Positions 43,116 through 51,803 of a DNA stretch of 64,000 nucleotides are shown one piece after another. Position numbers and translations under genes: made by a program. This stretch comes from an uncultured Dehalococcoidia bacterium (GTDB lineage: Bacteria; Chloroflexota; Dehalococcoidia; Dehalococcoidales; UBA1222): positions 62,001 through 126,000 of the forward strand of contig CAIMVG010000010.1 of NCBI GenBank assembly GCA_903844845.1. Reading direction: 5' to 3'. Every line of letters begins with the position of its first letter. Position 1 is the stretch's first letter. Under the pieces are notes generated by a model that made no database searches, was not told the origin of the DNA, and saw nothing but the letters and a program-made list of their open reading frames with translations.

Positions 43116-43883
43116 TTAACAAAGGCGTACGGGCACACCCCTTTTTGCGAGAAATTCTTTCGCCTGCGCTACGGAGTATGTCCCGTAGTGGAAAATACTC
43201 GCCGCCAGAACGGCGTCGGCCTTTCCCCCGGCCAGTGCTTCGTAAAGATCTTCAAGCGAACCGGCGCCCCCCGATGCGATTACAGGAACATTCACTGCTT
43301 CGGAAATGGCCCGGGTCAGCTCGATGTCGTAACCCGTGCAGTGCCCATCGGCATCCATACTCGTCAGCAGTATTTCGCCGGCCCCCAGTTCGACTGCCCG
43401 CGTGGCCCATTCAACGGCATCCAGTTTGACAGGTTTCTGCCCGCTGGATACATATACCTGCCACCAGGTTTTTTCACCCTCGTTCTTTTTAGCGTCGATC
43501 GCCACAACCATGCACTGGCTGCCGAACCGGTCCGCACCTTCAGAAATGAGAGTGGGGTTCATGACTGCCGACGTATTTAAAGAGACTTTGTCGGCTCCGG
43601 CGCGCAGTAATTTATGTATATCCTGGATTGTGCGCAGCCCACCCCCTACCGTAAGAGGCATAAATACTTTTTCAGATATGCGCTCAACTACTCCGGCCAT
43701 AGTCTGGCGCCCTTCCGGCGTCGCGGTAATGTCCAAAAAAACTAACTCGTCAGCTCCCGCTTTGTAATAAAAGTCAGCCAGCTCGACTGGGTCCCCTGCA
43801 TCCTTTAATTGGACAAAACTGGTGCCTTTTACTACCCTTCCATTTTTTACGTCCAGGCACGGTATGATGCGTCTCGTCAACAC
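43116..43883 (-). CDS. hisF: Imidazole glycerol phosphate synthase cyclase subunit HisF
   Basis: 255 residues, (beta/alpha)8 barrel: [17 protein letters not shown] with catalytic Asp11, the VVAIDAKK second Asp (about 130), and phosphate-binding LTVGGGLRT and VIASGGAG. It forms the cyclase of the HisFH complex, using ammonia delivered from HisH. The start overlaps hisH by seven bases. No other his genes are in the window. Confidence 0.95.
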   Translation of the reverse strand: MLTRRIIPCLDVKNGRVVKGTSFVQLKDAGDPVELADFYYKAGADELVFLDITATPEGRQTMAGVVERISEKVFMPLTVGGGLRTIQDIHKLLRAGADKVSLNTSAVMNPTLISEGADRFGSQCMVVAIDAKKNEGEKTWWQVYVSSGQKPVKLDAVEWATRAVELGAGEILLTSMDADGHCTGYDIELTRAISEAVNVPVIASGGAGSLEDLYEALAGGKADAVLAASIFHYGTYSVAQAKEFLAKRGVPVRLC

Positions 43884-44506
43884 TGTATTGGCTCCGATGC
43901 CATCTCTACAAAATTGGCATAAAACTTGAGGCCTAATTCGCCGCTCTTCTCCGGATGGAATTGAGTAGCGACCAGGTTACCGCGCGTCAAAACACTGCAA
44001 AAGGTGAGCCCGTAATCCGTAGTCCCCGAAACAACCGATACTTCGGTGGGCTCGGCATAATAACTGTGCACGAAATAGAAGTTGGAGTTATCGGGGATCC
44101 CGGAGAATATCCTATGTGGGCGCACCTGTTTAACCTGGTTCCAACCCATGTGGGGGATTTTCACACTGCCAGTAAGCATCTTCACTCTTCCGGGAAGCAA
44201 ACCCATACACGGGGCCAGTCCACCTTCTTCGGTATCAGTGAGAAGAAGCTGCAATCCCAGGCAAACACCCAGCAAAGGCTTGCCTGAAGATACATGGATC
44301 TTGATGGGGTCTATCAGGCCTTTGGTGGCGAGTTCTTTCATGGCAGCCCCTGCTGCCCCAACGCCGGGCAGCACGACGGCATCGGCTCTGGATATGTCTT
44401 CCGAAGAGCTTGAAAGGACGGGGGTGCAGTCCAATATACGCAGGGCATTCACCACACTGCGTAAATTTCCAGCCCCATAATCTACGATGACAACAGAAAT
44501 CGGCAT
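43877..44506 (-). CDS. hisH: Imidazole glycerol phosphate synthase glutaminase subunit HisH
   Basis: 209 residues from the ATG at 44506 (another at 44512). Class-I glutamine amidotransferase: nucleophile Cys82 in [10 protein letters not shown], and His184 and Glu186 in QFHPEKS. The frame is open another 60 codons upstream, but a promoter and hairpin lie in that stretch, so it is excluded. HisH makes ammonia for HisF. There is no ribosome-binding site and the leader is a short hairpin plus a T tract. Confidence 0.95.
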   Translation of the reverse strand: MPISVVIVDYGAGNLRSVVNALRILDCTPVLSSSSEDISRADAVVLPGVGAAGAAMKELATKGLIDPIKIHVSSGKPLLGVCLGLQLLLTDTEEGGLAPCMGLLPGRVKMLTGSVKIPHMGWNQVKQVRPHRIFSGIPDNSNFYFVHSYYAEPTEVSVVSGTTDYGLTFCSVLTRGNLVATQFHPEKSGELGLKFYANFVEMASEPIQC

Positions 44507-44517
44507 GGTCATTAAAT

Positions 44518-44574
44518 AAAAAACGGCAACCCAGTTGCCTTTATCATAATAAGGAAGGTTACCTGGACTGTCAA
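44518..44574 (-). promoter_or_regulatory. Promoter and 5' hairpin of hisHF
   Basis: On the minus strand TTGACA (44574-44569), 17-bp spacer, TATTAT (44551-44546). Transcription should begin near 44539, exactly at GGCAAC-TGG-GTTGCC (44539-44525) followed by GTTTTTT. A terminator-shaped hairpin at the very 5' end is unusual; it may stabilise the mRNA or control initiation. Confidence 0.6.
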
Positions 44575-44645
44575 GGAACCATGATATCAAGGCCTGCAAA
44601 GAAAGACGCCGACTTGACGTTAACCTGTTAACAAGACCTGTGGTT

Positions 44646-45668
44646 CTACTTGCAGAAAGGACACAAGGGATAAACACAGGGCTCACAGTTCAGGCAAAGA
44701 CCACCGTGCCCGAGCTCAGCTACCTCATTCCTGGTTATCCTGTCGCCGGCCAGCATACGCGGAAAGAAAACCTCTATGACCGTGGCTTTGTTCCAGATAG
44801 CACACGCAGGCGCACCCAGGATTGGCACGCCGTCGAGGTACGCCACCAGGCACATGCTGCCCGGCATCACAGGAGCCCCGTAAGCTATAATTTCGGCTCC
44901 GGTCTGTTCCACGCCCTCTACTGTCACGTCGTCGGGATCGACCGAAAATCCCCCGCATGCGAAAATTATCTCACACCCGCGTGCTTTCATGTCCAGAATA
45001 GCGCCTGCAATCATGTTCTCATCGTCAGGGACAACGACGCTGTGTTCGATGTGGGCACCAAGTTCCTCCGCTTTGCGCTTGATAGTATCGGTAAACTTGT
45101 CCTGGATAAGGCCTTTATAAACCTCGCTGCCTGTGACCACTACTCCCACTTTCGTAAGTTTGAAAGGAAGTATCCTTAAAACCTGGTCCTGTTTCTTGCA
45201 CAAATCTTCAACTTTGCGTAAATCGGCTTCGGGTATATAAAGAGGAATGATTTTTGTCCCTGCAAGCACCATTCCTGGATGGCAAACTGTATTATTATGT
45301 CTTGTAGCAAGGACTACGCCGTCAACTGAGTTTATCTGACCGAGCAAAGGCAGATCGACCTTGAAAACGCCGTTCTTGGCTGCAACGAGGTTGATGCGTC
45401 CCTCTTTAACCCCAGACCTGTCGAACTCACCGCCAGCGAAAGCGTCGGCCAGGCGCCTGGCGGCTACTTCCTCATGGACCTCGCCGTCCTGACCTTCAGT
45501 AATAAAGACATGTTCTTTACCCATACTCAGAAGAACGGGTATGTCCTCTTTACGGATCACGTGGCCTCGCGGGAAAGCAACTTCTTTGCATTTCCCCGGA
45601 ATCACCCTGGTCATGTCGTGGCCTAACGTCAAACCGACGGCCTGTTCGACGTGTATCTTTTTCAGCAT
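44646..45668 (-). CDS. Molybdopterin-binding (MoeA/MoaB-fold) protein of Mo-hydroxylase cluster
   Basis: 340 residues. The N-terminal half (VGLTLGHDMTRVIPG, FPRGHVI) resembles the MoeA lid region; the C-terminal half is a molybdopterin-binding domain (VGVVVTGSEVYKG, CGGFSVDPDDVT, GAPVMPGSMCLVAYLDGVPI). It ends in a Cys-rich tail, CLNCEPCVYPLCPFC. Proteins of this form occur with XdhC, MocA and YqeB/YqeC in molybdenum-hydroxylase maturation loci. GGAGG precedes the ATG. Exact reaction unknown. Confidence 0.85.
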   Translation of the reverse strand: MLKKIHVEQAVGLTLGHDMTRVIPGKCKEVAFPRGHVIRKEDIPVLLSMGKEHVFITEGQDGEVHEEVAARRLADAFAGGEFDRSGVKEGRINLVAAKNGVFKVDLPLLGQINSVDGVVLATRHNNTVCHPGMVLAGTKIIPLYIPEADLRKVEDLCKKQDQVLRILPFKLTKVGVVVTGSEVYKGLIQDKFTDTIKRKAEELGAHIEHSVVVPDDENMIAGAILDMKARGCEIIFACGGFSVDPDDVTVEGVEQTGAEIIAYGAPVMPGSMCLVAYLDGVPILGAPACAIWNKATVIEVFFPRMLAGDRITRNEVAELGHGGLCLNCEPCVYPLCPFCK

Positions 45669-45727
45669 GCAGAACCTCCGGGATGCAGCAAGTGCTTTTT
45701 TATATCTGGCTATTGTTGATTTTCAGG

Positions 45728-46336
45728 CTATAAGCCTTTGAGCCGTTTTTCGTATTCTTCTTTGGTATTGATATTGACTACCACGCCTTCGCAATCTACA
45801 GGCACTTCAAGGACATCCTCGGGATGAATTTTGAGCAATTCGCGTCCGCCGATATCGCCGGTCTGAGCAAGCAATTCAGCCCGGTATTTGGTCGAAATGA
45901 TGATTGGATTCCCACGTTCGCCTTTGCAAACAGGTAATATTATGCCTTTTTCTGAGTTCAGGGCAGTTTCGATCAGCTGGTTATAAACTTTAGTCGTTAT
46001 CAGGGGCTGGTCCCCCAGCGCAATAATGATAAACCTGGCTTGCTGGTTTACCATACCAAGGCCGGTTACGAGAGAAGTGCTCATCCCTTTGGCAAAGTTC
46101 GGATTGAGAACTGAAAGGGCCCTGCGGTTGCCGATGGAAGCGTTTATCTCCTGGGCCTTGTTCCCCAGGACTACTATTACCTCACCGGCGCGCGAAGCAA
46201 GCAGACTGTCGAGCGTCCGCTGTATAACGGTTCGCCCGCCAAACGGCAGAAGCAGCTTGTTCTGCCCCATTCGCTCAGATTTTCCGGCCGCCAGTAAAAT
46301 AGCGGACACAAGGGATGTTTTGGCTTCGCTCATCAT
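45728..46336 (-). CDS. MocA-like molybdenum cofactor nucleotidyltransferase
   Basis: 202 residues. The nucleotidyltransferase signature LAAGKSERMGQNKLLLPFGG is complete (residues 16-35) and LGDQPLI carries the metal-binding Asp, with KGERGNPIIIS further on. Closest in form to MocA, which makes the cytosine-dinucleotide form of the cofactor for xanthine-dehydrogenase-type enzymes. It lies 59 bases before the molybdopterin-binding gene on the same strand. The degenerate relative fused to RelE at 53922 lacks the same key residues. Confidence 0.9.
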   Translation of the reverse strand: MMSEAKTSLVSAILLAAGKSERMGQNKLLLPFGGRTVIQRTLDSLLASRAGEVIVVLGNKAQEINASIGNRRALSVLNPNFAKGMSTSLVTGLGMVNQQARFIIIALGDQPLITTKVYNQLIETALNSEKGIILPVCKGERGNPIIISTKYRAELLAQTGDIGGRELLKIHPEDVLEVPVDCEGVVVNINTKEEYEKRLKGL

Positions 46337-46531
46337 GACTCCGGGTTTGAGAGTTTTGTTGAAGTTCGAATTGTTGGATTCAAACGACTTTATAGTATGT
46401 CATGAAAAGTGAGCAGGGTCAAACGTATCGGTACATTTCAGGCCTACATTATTTTAACAACGTTTGCGAGCTTGACTCGCCTGTGTCCCTGCTCTATGCT
46501 ATGCCCGAATTGGCCAGGGGGGAAATGCCGT

Positions 46532-46562
46532 TTTGACAACAATATTGTCAAACGTCGATAAT
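46532..46562 (+). promoter_or_regulatory. Promoter with palindromic operator upstream of tetrapyrrole methylase
   Basis: TTGACA (46533-46538), 18-bp spacer, GATAAT (46557-46562). The perfect dyad TTTGACAA-CAATA-TTGTCAAA (46532-46552) covers the -35 and spacer, so a repressor site is likely. Confidence 0.6.
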
Positions 46563-46604
46563 TCAGGCTGTGGGAATTAACCACAAGTGTCCAGGCGGAA
46601 TCAA

Positions 46605-47348
46605 ATGAACGGAACAGTTTACATCGTAGGCTTGGGCCCAGGGAGGGCCGGTTTGATCACTCCTGAAGCCCTGGCGGTTATTCAGAAAGTGCCGACGGCC
46701 ATCGGCCAGCCCGAATGCTTCAATCTGATTGAGGAACTGGTCAACGGTAAAGAGATCATCTTCGAACGCCAAAGTCCTCTTGAAGTCAGCCGGTTGGCAG
46801 TGGAAAAAGCCCTGTCGGGAAAGGATGTTGCCGTGGTGTCCTCAGGTGACCCGGGAACATTTGCCATTGCCTCGACATTCCTCGGATATATCAAGGAAAA
46901 CCACATCTCTCTTAACGCGCGCGTCATCCCAGGGCTAAACCTTGCGGGATACGCCGCTTCACTGATGGGGGCTCCGCTGGGCAATGATTGGGCCAGCATT
47001 ACCCTCACAGACCAGGGGACCCCATGGAATGTAACAAGACGCAGGCTTGAAGCTGCCGCGGAGGCGGATTTTGTCATCGTCATTTATAATCCCGTAGGCA
47101 AATTGGGACAATCCCGGTTAAAGGAAACATTCAGTGTCATTTCGGGTTTACGGACCGCCGAAACCCCCGTCGGTCTGGTCAGCCACGCGGCCTCTCCGGA
47201 TGAAAAAATCGTCCTTACCACAGTCAAGGCGATGGAGGGGGTAATCGTCCCCACCGACACTCTAGTAATAATCGGCAATTCGCAGAGTTACGTTGCCGAC
47301 GGTAAATTCAACACCCCCAGGTTTTATAAAAAAGGGACAGGATATTAA
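46605..47348 (+). CDS. cobJ: Precorrin-3B/cobalt-precorrin-3 C17-methyltransferase (CobJ/CbiH)
   Basis: 247 residues from ATG 46605 (GGCGGA upstream; an earlier GTG is possible). Tetrapyrrole methylase fold: VYIVGLGPGRAGLITPEA, VAVVSSGDPGTFAIAS, VIPGLNLAGYAASLMGAPLG (first residues) and the VIYNPVGKLGQ motif specific for CobJ/CbiH. SAM-dependent ring-contracting step of cobalamin synthesis. No other cobalamin genes flank it, so this is either a scattered pathway gene or a repurposed methylase. A palindromic promoter site precedes it. Confidence 0.85.
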   Translation: MNGTVYIVGLGPGRAGLITPEALAVIQKVPTAIGQPECFNLIEELVNGKEIIFERQSPLEVSRLAVEKALSGKDVAVVSSGDPGTFAIASTFLGYIKENHISLNARVIPGLNLAGYAASLMGAPLGNDWASITLTDQGTPWNVTRRRLEAAAEADFVIVIYNPVGKLGQSRLKETFSVISGLRTAETPVGLVSHAASPDEKIVLTTVKAMEGVIVPTDTLVIIGNSQSYVADGKFNTPRFYKKGTGY

Positions 47349-47349
47349 A

Positions 47350-47390
47350 AAAGCACCCCATCTCAAAGAGGCGGGGCGCTTTTATTTTTG
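47350..47390. terminator. Intrinsic terminator after cobJ
   Basis: AAAGCACCCC and GGGGCGCTTTT form a stem with one unpaired base, followed by ATTTTT; it separates cobJ from the convergent gene. Confidence 0.7.
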
Positions 47391-47415
47391 TTGGCGTGCC
47401 TGGTTTTAACGGGAA

Positions 47416-48666
47416 TTATCCAGTTGGTTGTGTCCCTCGGGGTTTCTCAGCTTTCACCTTTTCCGTGGCTTGCACGATGGCTTCCACAATTGGTTCAAGC
47501 TTTGTCACATCGTAACCCACGTCGAGAACATGAATCTTGTCCTGCAGTTCAGCGAGGCTCAATGCACGCGCTATCGGGGTTTCGGCCGGTGATAATGATC
47601 CCTCCATCCCTTCAGACGGGTTTGTTCCTGAGGATAAAACCACGGTACTGGCTTCCTGGGGCTTGAAGGCTTCAGGCGGCACTTTCACACGTGATACGAC
47701 GTAACTGCCAAGGCTCGGATTAAGCACCCTGTTGTGGCGTACGATATCTTCAACGCGCTTCGCGTCATACCAGTCATCTTCTTCCATAAACTCGATTATT
47801 ACATCAGGTCTTGCCAACCGGTAATAATCCGCAATCATCTTCAGGTCGTCGGGGTTCTCGTCAGTAACATGCACCATCATATCCGGCCAAAGATTTGCGT
47901 TGCCGAAGTCTTTATACGTTTGTTTCAGGTCTATCCAGTCCATCTTTTCGCTGACCAAACGGGCTTTCCACCGCGGGAGATACCACCGAAGGAGCAAACT
48001 GACGAAAGCCTGGGTACGTCCGGAATAAATCAACTGGTTTGGGACCACGAATGATGCCCGCACGAGGTTATCGAAAACAATCTTCTTGGACTCAACTACA
48101 TCCGGGACAAAATCACCTTGGTTGCTCCCGATGATGTCCCCTTCCATGGTCGGTCCCGTGTAAAAATCTTGCGTTTTCCCAGCCCACAGACGTTCCGGGG
48201 TAAGAAGATTCAGCAGGGCCAGGGATCCCCATCGTTCGTAGCCCTCGCGAAAGAGCATCTTATATGATTCCGAGATAGCGGTTTCACCAGTACGGGTGAA
48301 ACCCTCCAGATCGACTTTGCCTTTCAACAGTTCAAACAGGGGGTCGAAAATCACCCTCATCAACCCGTTAACAGGGTCAAGCAGGAACCAATTTAGGCTG
48401 GCATCGATTTCAATCGACTCAAGGTGCATCTCTTCTTTCGCGGCCTTGGCCGCTTCAGAATAGGCAACGCTGAGAACATAGCTTTTCTCGAGTTGGGAGG
48501 CGAAACGCTCTTTGACAAATCCTGCCCGCACTTTGTCGAACAAGCTATAAAATCCCGGCCTTATGTCACCCGGTATCACGATCGAAGTTGCATCGATTTC
48601 TATGCTCGGATGCGCCGTGATAAATTGTTTAAGCTCTTCGTATGAAATTTGCCAGGTTTCCACCAT
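47416..48666 (-). CDS. Hypothetical protein, 416 residues
   Basis: No family recognised. Soluble, with no signal peptide or membrane segment; the central part is rich in aromatic residues (RWYLPRWKARLVSEKMDW, GNANLWPDMMVHVTDENPDD). The C-terminal 70 residues are Ser/Pro/Glu-rich and then a short helical segment. It lies between cobJ and xdhC on the strand of the Mo-hydroxylase genes, 70 bases after xdhC, and may be cotranscribed with them. A start at the ATG 48666 has GGGAG upstream. Confidence 0.65.
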   Translation of the reverse strand: MVETWQISYEELKQFITAHPSIEIDATSIVIPGDIRPGFYSLFDKVRAGFVKERFASQLEKSYVLSVAYSEAAKAAKEEMHLESIEIDASLNWFLLDPVNGLMRVIFDPLFELLKGKVDLEGFTRTGETAISESYKMLFREGYERWGSLALLNLLTPERLWAGKTQDFYTGPTMEGDIIGSNQGDFVPDVVESKKIVFDNLVRASFVVPNQLIYSGRTQAFVSLLLRWYLPRWKARLVSEKMDWIDLKQTYKDFGNANLWPDMMVHVTDENPDDLKMIADYYRLARPDVIIEFMEEDDWYDAKRVEDIVRHNRVLNPSLGSYVVSRVKVPPEAFKPQEASTVVLSSGTNPSEGMEGSLSPAETPIARALSLAELQDKIHVLDVGYDVTKLEPIVEAIVQATEKVKAEKPRGTQPTG

Positions 48667-48736
48667 ATTTATCTCCCGAATCCCGCATCGATATTATGAT
48701 TCAAACCTTATTTTTATATAAATTTCAAATATGGGT

Positions 48737-49537
48737 TTAAATTGAAACAGATCCCGGCGACTTTTCGCCAGAAGCCCGTTTCACGGAAATCATTTCCGCC
48801 AGAATGCTGACAGCGATTTCTTCCGGAGTCTGGGCTTTGATGTTTAATCCGATGGGGGCATGCGCACGGTCAAGATCTGTTTGTTTAAATCCTTTTTCCA
48901 GCAGGTGAGCGAAAACTGCTTGATTTTTGGTTTTGCTGCCTATCATACCGATATATTTTGCTGGGGTCTTCAGAGCCCCTTCGAGAGCGGTTTCATCACC
49001 CTTGTGTCCATGGGTCACGATAACAATATAACTACCCTTCTCAATGTTAAGGCGGGCATAAGCCGGAATTATTTCAGAGACGACGACTTCGGCAGCGTCA
49101 GGGAAACGGGCTGCGGTGGCAAAATCAGGGCGCTCGTCGATAACACTGATTTTATATCCGACGATAGCCGCCATCTTTGCGAGCGGAACGGCGATGTGGC
49201 CCGCACCGAAAACAAACAGGGAAGGAGCGCCGCCTATAGGCTCTATGAATACTTCTGCGTCGCCCCCGCACAGCATGCCGAGTTCGCCGCCTTTGCTCAA
49301 CCGGTATTCGATTTTTCTAGCCTTGCCTGCACGGATGACCTCCAATGCGTCTTTAATAGCTGCTTTTTCTATGGCGCCTCCGCCGATGGTGCCCATTATG
49401 GAGCCATCCGGCTTCACGAGCATCTTGGCGCCTTCTTCCCGGGGGGTCGAACCTACCGACAAGATAAGCGTAGCCAGTGCGGCCTCCTGGCCCGCAGCAC
49501 TCAACCGCACTATTTCAGCATATATGTCGTTCTGCAT
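48737..49537 (-). CDS. XdhC/CoxI-family molybdenum-cofactor insertion protein
   Basis: 266 residues. N-terminal XdhC/CoxI domain (TLILSVGSTPREEGAKMLV, GTIGGGAIEKAA) and C-terminal Rossmann domain (LFVFGAGHIAVPLAKMA, VIDERPDFA, YIVIVTHGHKGDE, YIGMIGSKTK). XdhC chaperones the sulfurated cofactor into xanthine-dehydrogenase-type hydroxylases. GGAGG precedes the ATG. It sits in order with yqeC and yqeB fusion genes upstream. Confidence 0.9.
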   Translation of the reverse strand: MQNDIYAEIVRLSAAGQEAALATLILSVGSTPREEGAKMLVKPDGSIMGTIGGGAIEKAAIKDALEVIRAGKARKIEYRLSKGGELGMLCGGDAEVFIEPIGGAPSLFVFGAGHIAVPLAKMAAIVGYKISVIDERPDFATAARFPDAAEVVVSEIIPAYARLNIEKGSYIVIVTHGHKGDETALEGALKTPAKYIGMIGSKTKNQAVFAHLLEKGFKQTDLDRAHAPIGLNIKAQTPEEIAVSILAEMISVKRASGEKSPGSVSI

Positions 49538-49548
49538 GATTTCCTCCG

Positions 49549-50886
49549 TTATTTAATCGATTCCGTCTCAAAAACATTGTAGGCGGATTTGGAATTTTTA
49601 AGAGAGCCCGTTACAACGCGCGTTATCGATGGGTTACGCCGCGAAAGTATGGCAGCAGCCAGGTCCCGGACACCCGCACCGCCGGAGACCAGGTCTGACT
49701 TGTTGATGAAAGGGATGATGCGCGCCGACACGGGGCTGAACTGAGAGATGCCTCCCTTGGCTGTGATGAGAGTGGCCATTATTTCCGCAGTTATACATTT
49801 GCCTTCAGGTAAACCGGTCAAACGCGTGATCAATTCTGTGCGGAAGGCAACTTCACCGGACAGCTTCGTGTTCAAAGCGTCAATGCCGGCTACCCCAATT
49901 ACAAGCGTCGTTGATGACGGGATGACCGGTTCGGTAGCATTGGGGGCTTTTATGGGTTTGCGCCCGGCCCCGTCTGCTTCATTGATGATATAATCGGCGA
50001 GTTTCAGATCTGCGATTTTGTCTATCGTTTCCGGGAGCAGTCCTTTGAGCTTCCCGTCGCCCGGCCTTAAACGGGCCGCCGTCACATGCCGGTGCCGCGC
50101 GATTTTCTCTTTCAAAAGAGAAATCAAAATCTTTTCATCTTCTTCGACGATGACGCAGGGGGATTCGGATTGAGATGGTTCCATGATCCTCGTGGTGGTA
50201 GTGGTAATCACCGTTTTTCCACGCTTCTGCAATTCATCCGCCAGGTGAAACATCATCGTGGTCTTCCCGCCGCCACCTACAAGGCTGACGATCTCTGACG
50301 GACGCAGTTCGAAAGCCTCGGTCAGGCTGGAGGTTGTTTTCACCTCGGCAAGATCGGACCGTCGGGTGATCAGGATCCATACCCCGCCTTCTTCGGTTAT
50401 CAAGGATTTATTTTCAAGCCCATTGGCTTTGAGCATGTCCTTAAGAAAGCTGATTTCGACTCTTCGCCTGCCCAACCGGTCATTCAAAACACGGGATTCC
50501 TCAGCGATACCTTCGATAACGCTGTTCGGAATGCCCTTTCCGTAGCCCCCGCCGACAAAAGCAAAACCGCCGGGTGCGAGGATGCGGTTGATTTCAGACA
50601 AGATACGCGGCTTGTCTACCAGAAAAAAGAAGGCGCCCCTCAGGATGACCAGGTCAAAGCTGTCATCTCCGAATGGCGGATTGTCCATCGACGCGTCGAC
50701 AATCTCAAAACGAGCACTCAGTCCTCGCTTGCCTATCTCTTCGTTCAGGACATCCAGGTACGCCCCGTTGTCGTCGGCCAGTGTGAATTCCAAGGCCGGA
50801 TAACGGTCCGCCAGGTCAAAGGAGATGCCACCAGAAAATGGCCCCAGTTCCAGCACTCTGCCGTAAGTTCGCCCGTACCCCTCCAT
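49549..50886 (-). CDS. SAM-methyltransferase fused to YqeC-type selenium-dependent hydroxylase accessory protein
   Basis: 445 residues from the first ATG. Residues 1-175 are a class-I methyltransferase (RVLELGPFSGGISFDLADRY, DSFDLVILRGAFFFL, LAPGGFAFVGG). Residues about 190-445 are YqeC-like (LVGGGGKTTMMFHLADEL P-loop, TTTTTRI, NEADGAGRKPIKAP, GVAGIDAL). The protein-like frame extends 24 codons upstream (DIQDLKAVNDLWRDVYPYLA) to an ATA at 50958 preceded by GGAG; there is no ATG, GTG or TTG in that stretch. YqeC occurs in labile-selenium molybdenum hydroxylase systems; the methyltransferase fusion is unusual. Confidence 0.85.
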   Translation of the reverse strand: MEGYGRTYGRVLELGPFSGGISFDLADRYPALEFTLADDNGAYLDVLNEEIGKRGLSARFEIVDASMDNPPFGDDSFDLVILRGAFFFLVDKPRILSEINRILAPGGFAFVGGGYGKGIPNSVIEGIAEESRVLNDRLGRRRVEISFLKDMLKANGLENKSLITEEGGVWILITRRSDLAEVKTTSSLTEAFELRPSEIVSLVGGGGKTTMMFHLADELQKRGKTVITTTTTRIMEPSQSESPCVIVEEDEKILISLLKEKIARHRHVTAARLRPGDGKLKGLLPETIDKIADLKLADYIINEADGAGRKPIKAPNATEPVIPSSTTLVIGVAGIDALNTKLSGEVAFRTELITRLTGLPEGKCITAEIMATLITAKGGISQFSPVSARIIPFINKSDLVSGGAGVRDLAAAILSRRNPSITRVVTGSLKNSKSAYNVFETESIK

Positions 50887-50970
50887 GATCTGCGAAGCCA
50901 GATAAGGATAAACATCCCGCCAGAGGTCATTTACTGCCTTTAAATCCTGAATATCTATGCCGGTTCTCCG

Positions 50971-51771
50971 TTAAATATTGAAATGGTCCAATATAGCTTC
51001 GAGTACACCGCCCGAGATAGTGCGTCCCTTGTCCGAAATCGTGAAACAGTATTCCTTGTTCCCGCGGGGATCCACGTCGCCCGCTTTGAGGCCCCTGGTG
51101 ACGGGGGTCCCGTCCCGCAGAAGGCCGCGCACGATTCCGGGAATAACGGTTTTCACAGGTTCTTTCCCGACGAAAGCGACCGTGTCGCCCGCCTTTACCA
51201 TGTCACCGATCTTCTTGACGGTTTTAATAGTCCCGTCAGCCGGCGCACGCATGACACGTTCAGTGGTGAATCCCCCGATGTTGCCGGGGTTGCCGGTATC
51301 GGCTTCGGCGATGCCTTTACGTATCACCCTGCCGAGATTATGCCCGCGGTTAGTTTCGATAACGACATGCACATCCTTGCCGGCTTCAAACCCGATGCCC
51401 AGCCCGATGACCAGTTCCGCATCAGTTATTTTGGTGCCCAGGTTCTTTTTTGCGATTATGGCATCGATCTCTATGTCGGGCTTGATATCGGAAAGGATAG
51501 TGACGTCAGGGTCCACGATGAGCGCAAGCTGCCCTGCTTTCCACGCGGCCCGCGTTTCACCGGCAGAAGAAACCAGCCGGGCGGTTTTGCCCTCAACCGT
51601 CTTCGTGCCTTCGTAAACCGCTTCGCAGAAAGACACATTGCGCCGGACGGCCTGGGGTTTTGAGACCTCGGTCATAATGACTTTGAAATGGCTGTCGGCG
51701 AGACGGCAGGCCATCGCGGTTGCGAGTTCACCGCCGCCCCTGATCAGCACTTTCAGATTTTTAACTGGCAT
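50971..51771 (-). CDS. yqeB: YqeB-type (EF2563 family) selenium-dependent molybdenum hydroxylase system protein
   Basis: 266 residues: LIRGGGELATAMACRLADSH, EVSKPQAVRRNVSFCEAVYEG (motif split), DPDVTILSDIKPDIEIDAII, AELVIGLGIGFEAGKDVHVV, NRGHNLGRVI. The family is found by genome comparison with SelD, YqeC and selenium-dependent xanthine-dehydrogenase-type enzymes; its reaction is unknown. Together with yqeC, xdhC and mocA-like genes it shows that this organism likely makes labile-selenium molybdenum hydroxylases. The hydroxylase structural genes are not in the window. Confidence 0.9.
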   Translation of the reverse strand: MPVKNLKVLIRGGGELATAMACRLADSHFKVIMTEVSKPQAVRRNVSFCEAVYEGTKTVEGKTARLVSSAGETRAAWKAGQLALIVDPDVTILSDIKPDIEIDAIIAKKNLGTKITDAELVIGLGIGFEAGKDVHVVIETNRGHNLGRVIRKGIAEADTGNPGNIGGFTTERVMRAPADGTIKTVKKIGDMVKAGDTVAFVGKEPVKTVIPGIVRGLLRDGTPVTRGLKAGDVDPRGNKEYCFTISDKGRTISGGVLEAILDHFNI

Positions 51772-51803
51772 ATTTTTCTCCTAGTCTTTAGTAAATCCTG
51801 GAT

